Origin: Streptomyces typhae
GTDB taxonomy: Bacteria > Actinomycetota > Actinomycetes > Streptomycetales > Streptomycetaceae
Direction of reading: 5' to 3'
Assembly: GCF_009755605.1 (NCBI RefSeq)
Contig: NZ_WPNZ01000006.1
Span: forward strand, 124,001 to 188,000
DNA length: 64,000 nucleotides
Shown in pieces: positions 42,286 through 48,935 of the stretch (position 1 is its first letter; each line of letters opens with the position of its first letter). Made by a program: the position numbers and the translations under genes. The notes beneath the pieces are model-generated. The model saw nothing but the letters and a program-made list of their open reading frames with translations. It was not told the DNA's origin and did no database searches.

Positions 42286-43482
42286 GTGGACAGATACGCG
42301 GCAGTCGGGCGCACTTTGCGCGGCGCGGCTCCTCACGAACTTCCGCAGGCGGCCCGCAAGGCGCTGACCGAGCACTTCACCGCGACGCAGGTCGAACTTC
42401 TGATGGCCGACTACGCGATGACCATACTCCAACCGGTCCCCGCTCTCCCTTACACCACGGAACGGATTCCCGTCCACGCCAGTGCCCCGGGGCGCGCGTT
42501 CGGCGCCCAGGAACCCTACGTCGAGAGCGGCGGCGCCGGTGGAACCGGTGGACTCGGCGGCGGCTCCGGCGCGGTCGTCATCCATCTTCCCGTCACGGTG
42601 CGGGGCGACCGCCTCGGTGTGCTGTCCGTCACCCTGCCCCCGGAGACGTACTCGCCGCAGGCACTGCGCGAACTCGTCCTGATCGCCGAGGCGCTCGGCC
42701 ACGAGATCGTCGTCGCCGAACGCGACACGGACCTGTACGTGCAGGCCCGGCGCGTGGAGCGGCTGACCCTCGCCGCGGAGATGCAGTGGCAGCTCCTGCC
42801 GGGCCGCTCCTGCTCGCGCCGCGAGTACGACCTCGGGGGTCATCTGGAGCCCGCCTACGCCGTCTTCGGCGACAACTTCGACTGGTCGACGTCGGCCGAC
42901 CACCTCACCCTCACCATCTCCAACGGCATGGGCCAGGGCATCTCGGCGGCGCTGCTCACCAATCTGACGGTGCACGCCCTGCGCAACGCCCGCCGCGCGG
43001 GCCTCGGCCTGGCCGACCAGGCGTGCCTCGCCGACCAGGCGGTCTACGGGCAGTACCGGGGCGCCGCGCACGTCTCGGCGCTGCTGCTCCGCTTCGACCT
43101 CGCCACCGGTGCGGTGCGGGTCATCGACGCGGGCTCGCCGAAGGTCTGGCGGCTGCGCTCGGGCAAGGTGGAACAGATCACCGGCCTGGAGGCACAGCTC
43201 CCGCTCGGCATGTTCGAGGACTCCCTCTACACCGAGCAGCCCTTCAAGGTCCTGCCCGGCGACCGGCTGCTGTTCGTCAGCGACGGGGTGTACGACGTGG
43301 CCTCGCCCGCGGGCGAGCGCTACAGCGAACGCGAGCTGGCCCGAGCGCTGACGAGCACCCGGCTCCTGCCGCCCGCGGAGGTGCCGCGTGCCGTGCTCGG
43401 GGAACTGGCAGGACACCGCGGCGAGACGCGGGCCGAGGACGACGCGACGGTGGTGTGCCTCGACTGGCACGGGCGGCCCTGA
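42286..43482 (+). CDS. PP2C/SpoIIE-like phosphatase with GAF-like sensor and altered metal site
   Basis: 398 residues from the GTG at 42286. An N-terminal GAF-like domain (30-150) precedes a short coiled coil (ARRVERLTLAAEMQWQLLPG) and a SpoIIE-type domain. The first metal Asp is in FGDNFDW, but the second, normally GDxxGHG, reads SNGMGQG, with Asn in place of Asp; later SDGVYD and EDDATVVCL are intact. Possible outcomes are altered activity or a pseudophosphatase. It is divergent from the MarR gene and ends at a perfect 17-bp hairpin. Confidence 0.85.
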   Translation: MDRYAAVGRTLRGAAPHELPQAARKALTEHFTATQVELLMADYAMTILQPVPALPYTTERIPVHASAPGRAFGAQEPYVESGGAGGTGGLGGGSGAVVIHLPVTVRGDRLGVLSVTLPPETYSPQALRELVLIAEALGHEIVVAERDTDLYVQARRVERLTLAAEMQWQLLPGRSCSRREYDLGGHLEPAYAVFGDNFDWSTSADHLTLTISNGMGQGISAALLTNLTVHALRNARRAGLGLADQACLADQAVYGQYRGAAHVSALLLRFDLATGAVRVIDAGSPKVWRLRSGKVEQITGLEAQLPLGMFEDSLYTEQPFKVLPGDRLLFVSDGVYDVASPAGERYSERELARALTSTRLLPPAEVPRAVLGELAGHRGETRAEDDATVVCLDWHGRP

Positions 43483-43505
43483 CCTGCGTCGCCGACCTGG
43501 ACGTG

Positions 43506-43543
43506 CGCGACGGGCCCGGACCGTGTGGTCCGGGCCCGTCGCG
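43506..43543. terminator. Bidirectional terminator, 17-bp perfect stem
   Basis: CGCGACGGGCCCGGACC (43506-43522), GTGT loop, then its exact complement to 43543. It sits between the convergent PP2C (plus) and sigma factor (minus) genes and can stop both. Confidence 0.88.
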
Positions 43544-43586
43544 AGAAGGGTGCGGATGCCGGCACCACCCGGGGGTGGCGGGGCGG

Positions 43587-44465
43587 TCAGACGCCGGCCG
43601 GCACCAGACCCGCGCGCAGACGTCCGAGGATGCGCTTCAGGAGCCGGGAGACCTGCATCTGCGAGACGCCGAGCTTCTCGCCGATCTCGGCCTGCGTCAG
43701 CTCCTCCACGAACCGCATGTGAATGATCTCACGGTCGCGCTCGGAGAGTTCCCCGATGAGGGGCGCGAGGCTGTTGAAGTCCTCGACGAGTTCGAAGGCG
43801 GCGTCCTCCGCCCCGATGAAGTCGGCGAGCGCGGCCTCGCCCTCGTCGCTGCCGCCGCCCATGAGCAGCGCGGCGTTCAGGGACGCGGAGGTGTAGCCGT
43901 TGGAGGCCTTGCGGGCCTCGATGACCTCCTCCTCCGACAGCGACATCAGCTCGGCGAGCTCGGCAGTCGTCGGGTCCCGGTCGAGCCGGGTCGCCAGCTC
44001 CTCGGTCGCCTTGGCCAGCTCTATGCGCGCCTCCTGGAGGCGGCGCGGCACATGCACGGCCCACGAGGTGTCGCGGAAGAACCGCTTGATCTCACCGACG
44101 ATGTACGGCACGGCGAAGGTGGCGAACTCGACCTCGCGCGACAGGTCGAACCGGTCGATCGCCTTGATCAGGCCGATCGTGCCGACCTGGACGATGTCCT
44201 CCATCTCGTCGCCACGGCCGCGGTAGCGGGATGCCGCGTAGCGCACGAGGGAGAGGTTCATCTCGATCAGGGTGTTGCGCACGTACTGATAGTCGTGCGT
44301 GCCCTCTTCGAGGACGGCGAGCCGGTCGAAGAACTGCTTCGAGAGGACGCGTGCGTTGTGCGGCTCCACGCTCGACGGTGCTTCGATCAGCGGCAGTTCC
44401 CCCTCCGCACAGGCCTTGGCCTTCGCCGACTGGACCTCGGACACTGCTCCCATCGCGGCAGCCAC
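43587..44465 (-). CDS. SigB/SigF-type RNA polymerase sigma factor
   Basis: 292-residue group 3 sigma factor. Region 2: LVRYAASRYRGRGDEMEDIVQVGTIGLIKAIDRFD, FATFAVPYIVGEIKRFFRD; region 3: WAVHVPRRLQEARIELAKATEELATRLDRDPTTAELAELM; region 4: LIGELSERDREIIHMRFVEELTQAEIGEKLGVSQMQVSRLLKRIL. The GTG at 44465 has AAGGG 8 nt upstream; the ATG at 44453 is the alternative. Sigma factors of this type are held by RsbW-like kinases and released by STAS antagonists, and several such genes lie within 10 kb, so it is the natural output of this region. Which Streptomyces paralogue it is cannot be told here. Confidence 0.92.
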   Translation of the reverse strand: MAAAMGAVSEVQSAKAKACAEGELPLIEAPSSVEPHNARVLSKQFFDRLAVLEEGTHDYQYVRNTLIEMNLSLVRYAASRYRGRGDEMEDIVQVGTIGLIKAIDRFDLSREVEFATFAVPYIVGEIKRFFRDTSWAVHVPRRLQEARIELAKATEELATRLDRDPTTAELAELMSLSEEEVIEARKASNGYTSASLNAALLMGGGSDEGEAALADFIGAEDAAFELVEDFNSLAPLIGELSERDREIIHMRFVEELTQAEIGEKLGVSQMQVSRLLKRILGRLRAGLVPAGV

Positions 44466-44568
44466 GCCATCCACCCTTCGCTTGACGACACCCCGTGTCA
44501 CATACAGGGGACTCGAAACGCGTTTGCCCCTGCGTGACGATCTCACACCTGCCGATCCGAAACTTTTC

Positions 44569-46134
44569 TCAGGGGCGACCCGTACTGCCCCTCCCCTCCC
44601 CCGTGCCGGCCCCCGGGATCCGCCCCGCCGCGAACACGAGGCGGGCCAACTCGCGGTGGAACACGTCATCGTGCGCGCCCAGGGGCGGCGCCCCGCCGCG
44701 GACCACGGCCGAGGTGTCGACATTGACACAGCCCGAGCGGGGCAGGGCGTCCTCGGCGAGGGCGTCGGCGAGGGTGAGCGTCGGACACCCCTCGACGCCC
44801 TGCGCCCCGTCGTACCCGAGCGCCCCCCAGACCCGGCCCGCGCCCACCAGCGGCGGCGACTCGCCGAGCAGGCGGGACGCCAGCGGGAACAGCAGCCCCA
44901 GCTCCAGGTCGTGGTGCGAGTAGCCGCACACCACCGGCCCGGCGACACGGTGTGCCACCTCCGCGAGGCCACCGCCCCCGCGCAGCTGGTTCGGCAGATG
45001 CCCGGTGAACGCGAAGTGCGAGAAGGCGGCCTGCAACAGCGTCAGGGAGCCCACGCGGTGCGCGCCGCCCCCGAGGCCCCGGGCCGCGTACGCGACGAGT
45101 CGGGCGCCCGCGCCATGGCCGACGAGGTGGACGCGGGTGTCCGGCAGCGCTTCCGCGATCCTGCCGAGGGCGGGGGCGAGACCCCTCTCCCCGATCAGCG
45201 CGGCGCGCCGCCTGATCGCGTACGACACGGCCTGGCACAGGAACTGGTGCGCGCCGTCCCACAGCCGGTCGGGGTCCTCACCCACCTCCGTCACGCCGAA
45301 GGGGTGGATCCGGGGCCCGAGCGGTTCCGGCCGCGACAGCCATGCGGCCGGTGCGTCCGCCGGGCGCGGACCGGCCGTCTCCGACTCCGCCAGCGTCCCC
45401 GACTTCGACACCGCGGGCGCCTCGGCACCAGTGCTCGGCTGCTCGATCCGCTCCGGCCGCTGCGCTTCCCGCTCCGCTTCCTCGCCCGCCTGCTCCAGGG
45501 CGTGGGCGAACCCTTCGCACACCTGGACGGCGCTGTCGAAGAGCATCGCGGGATCGGACTGGGGCAGCAGTGCGTTGCTCATGTCCGTGGCGTAGGAGTT
45601 CACGTCCGACTGAAGCGGCGCCTCGACGAGACGGCGCAGCATCATGCCCACGTCGTCCACGGCGCCGTAGCGGACCGGCCGCTCGTCCAAGAGGGCCCGC
45701 AGTTCCCCGACGAGGCGCTCCGCGCCGGGGAACGTGCGGTTGAGGGCGGCCTCGGTGGTGTCGGTGAGCCGTGGCTCGGGCGGACATCGCATGCCCGGCC
45801 AGTGCACGCTCACGAAGCCGAGGCCCGTACGGCTCCAGTCGGCGGACTCGGCGGACTCGGCGCTCCCGACCGTCTCGGCGGACTCGGCGGGGCCGGCGGC
45901 CTCGGTGGCGAACAGGGCGTGGAAGCGGTCGTCCGTCCCGGCTGCCGTGTCCGCGTCGTTGTGGCCGGTGTGGGCGATGACCAGGAGGTCACGGACGCCT
46001 GCGGCGTGCGCCTCCTCCGCGATCCGCGCGCCCTGCTTCCCGTCGCCGTCGCCGCCCTCCGCGTCGAACGTGATCACCCAGCGCGGCAGGTCGCCTCCCC
46101 GGGTCTCTCCCCGGGCTTCCCTGGAACTGCGCAT
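44569..46134 (-). CDS. Large alpha/beta-hydrolase-fold protein
   Basis: 521 residues; a cytoplasmic protein of unknown role. ATG 46134 follows GGGGGAG. It starts RWVITFDAEGG with a first alpha/beta unit (DLLVIAHTGHNDAD), then a low-complexity Glu/Ser/Ala repeat (SAESAESAD-like, about 95-110), and a second segment with the elbow VHLVGHGAGARLVAYAARG near residue 330. Conserved candidates for the acid and His are in YSHHDLELG and DDVFHRELARL. Its place, between a SigF-type gene and a B12-binding protein, hints at a stress role in the way RsbQ (an alpha/beta hydrolase) supports RsbP; that link is only an analogy. Confidence 0.7.
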   Translation of the reverse strand: MRSSREARGETRGGDLPRWVITFDAEGGDGDGKQGARIAEEAHAAGVRDLLVIAHTGHNDADTAAGTDDRFHALFATEAAGPAESAETVGSAESAESADWSRTGLGFVSVHWPGMRCPPEPRLTDTTEAALNRTFPGAERLVGELRALLDERPVRYGAVDDVGMMLRRLVEAPLQSDVNSYATDMSNALLPQSDPAMLFDSAVQVCEGFAHALEQAGEEAEREAQRPERIEQPSTGAEAPAVSKSGTLAESETAGPRPADAPAAWLSRPEPLGPRIHPFGVTEVGEDPDRLWDGAHQFLCQAVSYAIRRRAALIGERGLAPALGRIAEALPDTRVHLVGHGAGARLVAYAARGLGGGAHRVGSLTLLQAAFSHFAFTGHLPNQLRGGGGLAEVAHRVAGPVVCGYSHHDLELGLLFPLASRLLGESPPLVGAGRVWGALGYDGAQGVEGCPTLTLADALAEDALPRSGCVNVDTSAVVRGGAPPLGAHDDVFHRELARLVFAAGRIPGAGTGEGRGSTGRP

Positions 46135-46261
46135 GCGCTCCCCCGAACCGGTGGCGGGCACTGTGCACGCAGCATCCTCGGTCCGGGCGACCGTGGCTAG
46201 AGGGGCGCGCGCCGACTTGGGAAGGGCTCCGGCGCGCGACCGCCTGTCGGTGCTGCCGGAC

Positions 46262-47464
46262 TCACTCCCCCGGCCCGGGCGTCCGCAGGGCCTCGGCCGC
46301 CTGCCGGAGCATCGCGGTGGCCCGGGGGAAGTCGCGGACCTCGGCCCCCAGGATGTCCAGGGCGTGCAGCAGGGACTCCGTCGGTACGTGCCGGGCGGCG
46401 AGGATGTCGTTGGTCCAGCAAGCGAAAGCGGTGAACATGTCACCGTCGTCGACGTACAGGGCGGCGCCGAGGAAGGCGACGATGTGGGCGATGTCCTCCG
46501 CGGTGTGCTGCTGCGGCGGCGCGGTGTAGTCCCTCATGGCGGGGTAGCGGGCGCCGACGCCCTGCAGGGTGGCCCGGACCAGTTGCCCGGCCGCCCGGCT
46601 GATCAGTGTGTACTCCTGGTCGAGCAGATGCTTCAGCGATTCGTCCGTGAGCGGGTCCCCCGCGGGGCGCGGCGGCGGGCCCCCGGCGAGCCGGGCGGCG
46701 GCCGAGCGGGCGTCGGAGGCCCAGAGGTCGGCGCCGAGCAGTTCGGCGTGGCGCCCGCCAGGACCGAACGCGGCGCCGCCCGCTAGCACGGGGACACCCG
46801 CGGACCGGCACGCGGAGATCGCCGCGTGGGCCGTGGGCAGCCGCGTCGCGAGCGAGCCCGAGAGGGCCACCACGTCCGCGCCGGTGTGGTGCAGATGCGT
46901 GACGAGATGGGCGGTGGGGACCTGGGTGCCCAGGAAGTCGACGTGCCAGCCGCGCAGCGAGAGGACCTCGGCGAGGAGCCGGGCGGGCAGGGCGTGCCAC
47001 TCGCCGTCGACACAGGAGACGGTGATCCGCGGTCGCGCGGGTCCGCCGGGCCCCGGGCGCGAACCGTCGGGGTACGGGCGTGCGGCTGCGGGATCGCGCC
47101 GCGAACTGACGGTGTCGTGGGAGCCCGGCGCGGCGGCCGGGGGTTCGGGGCTCCGCGGGGCGGGCGGGGCAGGGGCGCCGGGCGGGGCCTCGGAGCGTGC
47201 GAGCGCCGCGACCACACGTTCGTTGATGGCGGTGGCGGCGTGTTCCTGGGCCACGGTCATGCGGTTGTCCGCCCACTCCTTGCCGACGCGGCGCTGCACG
47301 GCGCCGATCACGTCCAGGAGGACGGTCTCCTTGTCGAGCCCCGCCCGCAGTGCGGCGAAGGCGGTCCAGGCAGCGGACGGCTCGTCGCCGGCCACCACCG
47401 TGTCCCACAGTTCGTCGGCCCAGTAGGCTGCCCGGCCGTCGGGAGCGGTGGCCGTCGATGTCAT
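46262..47464 (-). CDS. Cobalamin-binding protein with Wx9EH photoreceptor signature
   Basis: 400 residues from ATG 47464. Residues 10-90 form the helical cap with Trp64 and Glu74-His75 spaced as W-x9-EH, the signature of adenosylcobalamin light sensors such as CarH/LitR. Residues 145-262 are a B12-binding Rossmann domain: ITVSCVDGEWH (E-x-H around the lower-ligand His157), SGSLATRL, and VLAGGAAFG. There is no DNA-binding domain. Residues 270-400 are a helical domain with YVDDGDMFTAFACWTNDILAARHVPTESL that I do not recognise with certainty; a tetrapyrrole-binding (photocobilin-like) or globin-like role is possible. It is 71 nt upstream of no other gene's start and follows an RsbW/STAS operon on the same strand. 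Confidence 0.82.
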   Translation of the reverse strand: MTSTATAPDGRAAYWADELWDTVVAGDEPSAAWTAFAALRAGLDKETVLLDVIGAVQRRVGKEWADNRMTVAQEHAATAINERVVAALARSEAPPGAPAPPAPRSPEPPAAAPGSHDTVSSRRDPAAARPYPDGSRPGPGGPARPRITVSCVDGEWHALPARLLAEVLSLRGWHVDFLGTQVPTAHLVTHLHHTGADVVALSGSLATRLPTAHAAISACRSAGVPVLAGGAAFGPGGRHAELLGADLWASDARSAAARLAGGPPPRPAGDPLTDESLKHLLDQEYTLISRAAGQLVRATLQGVGARYPAMRDYTAPPQQHTAEDIAHIVAFLGAALYVDDGDMFTAFACWTNDILAARHVPTESLLHALDILGAEVRDFPRATAMLRQAAEALRTPGPGE

Positions 47465-47535
47465 CCGGTGTACCTCCAGCGTGGGGGCCGCGTGCCCGGG
47501 GCCGCGTGGCTCCCGTGCCGCAGCCGGTCGCCGCG

Positions 47536-48027
47536 TCAGCCGCGGGGTGTCTTCCAAGTGACGCGTACGGTCTTTCCGCCCGCGTGCACAAATACGTCGA
47601 GCGTCGTCGCCAGTGAGGCGGCGAGCAGCATGCCCATGCCGCCGGTGCCGTCCCGGGTGTCGGGGGCCCGCGGCGCCGGGAGCCGCAGGCTGGCGTCGTC
47701 GACATCCGCGACCAGGCCGTCGCGGTGGCCGTGCATTCTGAGCCGCCACCATCCCGTGGCGTGCCGGAAGGAGTTGGTGCACAGCTCCGACACGACGAGG
47801 GCGACGTCGGTGGCGTCGACGGCGGGGCAGCGGACGGCCGCGAAGGCGTGGGCCGCCCGGCGGGCCGCCCCGATGCAGGAGTCCGCCGCCTCCACGACCA
47901 GGAGCGCGGGCCTGTCCCCGGGTACGGGCAGCCAGTCTTCCCGGACCGCCCCCCGGACACACAGCGAGCAGGCGTCGGTGACTCCGTGGGCAGCGGCGCG
48001 CGCTGCCACGTCCGGGAAGTGCGTCAT
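47536..48027 (-). CDS. RsbW-like HATPase
   Basis: 163-residue anti-sigma-type ATPase. N box ALVVSELCTNSFRHATG, G1 VDDASLRLP, G2 DGTGGMGMLLA. The N-terminus includes Cys residues (DACSLCVRG) and a motif GDRPALLVVEAADSCIGAARRAAH. ATG 48027 overlaps the STAS stop by 4 nt, so kinase and antagonist are made together. The next gene downstream is the B12-binding protein (71-nt gap), probably in the same transcript. Confidence 0.85.
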   Translation of the reverse strand: MTHFPDVAARAAAHGVTDACSLCVRGAVREDWLPVPGDRPALLVVEAADSCIGAARRAAHAFAAVRCPAVDATDVALVVSELCTNSFRHATGWWRLRMHGHRDGLVADVDDASLRLPAPRAPDTRDGTGGMGMLLAASLATTLDVFVHAGGKTVRVTWKTPRG

Positions 48028-48374
48028 GGCGCGCACGCCTCCTCCAGGGAGCCGCAGATCTGGAAGTGCCCGAGGGTCCCGGTCACCCGCAGCAGCTCGC
48101 GCAGCTGTTTGGGGATCGGGCCGAGGAGCCGCATGTCGTGTCTGCGACGCGTCCGGATGAGGATGTTGAGCATCGTGGAGTCCGCGAACTCCAGTCTCGT
48201 CACGTCCAGTACCAGGCGGAGCTTCAAAGGCCTTGTCTCCAGAGCAAGTTCGATGTCCGGCTCGTACTCGACATCCATCTCGCCGACCACGGCCACCACG
48301 CACACACCACGCCGGTCGTCGACGTGAACCTCCACCGAGCACTGGGCCGCCGCGTCACCCTGCGTCCACTGCAT
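48024..48374 (-). CDS. STAS-domain anti-sigma factor antagonist
   Basis: 116-residue STAS domain from ATG 48374. The phosphoacceptor serine is in LEFADSTMLNILI (about residue 66). VEVHVDDRRGVCVVAVVGEMDVE is the usual N-terminal strand pair. It overlaps the following kinase gene by 4 nt, forming a classical antagonist/kinase cassette. Confidence 0.87.
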   Translation of the reverse strand: MQWTQGDAAAQCSVEVHVDDRRGVCVVAVVGEMDVEYEPDIELALETRPLKLRLVLDVTRLEFADSTMLNILIRTRRRHDMRLLGPIPKQLRELLRVTGTLGHFQICGSLEEACAP

Positions 48375-48479
48375 TGGCACAGTGTCGACCCACCGGGCCC
48401 TCCGTACCCCGACCATCCCCCCATGGGGGAGGCCTCGAATTCATGTCTGGCGGTATGGGCCCTTCCGTATAACCGGTCA

Positions 48480-48559
48480 GGGCTGCTCCTTCTCCGGTCG
48501 GAGCTGCCCTTCTCCGGTCGGAGCTACCCTTCTCCGGTCGGAGCTGCCCTTCTTCGATC
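48480..48559. repeat. Four 20-bp tandem repeats with internal dyad
   Basis: The unit GAGCTGCCCTTCTCCGGTCG recurs about four times; each complete pair forms the dyad CTCCG-GT-CGGAG. The last, degenerate copy runs into the stop codon of the STAS gene at 48558. The array fills half of the 183-nt gap before the next minus-strand gene. Confidence 0.8.
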
Positions 48560-48935
48560 AGGGCTGCCGTACGGTCGGCTCGGACTCGCGCAGCGCGCCC
48601 AGGTAGGCCGCCGTGCCCGTGCGGACGAGCAGGCGGTCGACGCGGGCGGGCCGCTCCCGCAGGATGAGCCGCGCTCCGTAGGCGTCGGCCCGCCGTCTTA
48701 CGGAGATCAGCGTGGAGATGCCGCACAGGTCGCACTGCGTCACGTCCGCGCAGCACAGCACCAGTTCGGACACGTCGGGCCGGTCGGCGAGCGCCTCGGA
48801 GACGAGGACCACGAGGGCGGCGAGTTCGTGCGCCACGGTGTGGTCGAGGAGCCCGCGGAGGCGGACGGTCAACCGGTGCGGCGGGTCGTCGTCGCAGAGG
48901 TGCGCCGTGAGCACGTCGGGCGGGCTCTGCGTCAC
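48558..48935 (-). CDS. STAS-domain protein lacking the phosphoacceptor serine
   Basis: 125-residue STAS protein. Where antagonists have Asp-Ser-Ser-Gly, this one has Asp69-Leu-Cys71-Gly (TQCDLCGISTLIS), so the usual serine is missing. GTG 48935 overlaps the SpoIIE stop by 4 nt (GTGA). It may be a constitutively active antagonist, or redox-responsive through its Cys pair (CC at 61-62, C68, C71). It is coupled to the large phosphatase upstream. Confidence 0.82.
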   Translation of the reverse strand: MTQSPPDVLTAHLCDDDPPHRLTVRLRGLLDHTVAHELAALVVLVSEALADRPDVSELVLCCADVTQCDLCGISTLISVRRRADAYGARLILRERPARVDRLLVRTGTAAYLGALRESEPTVRQP

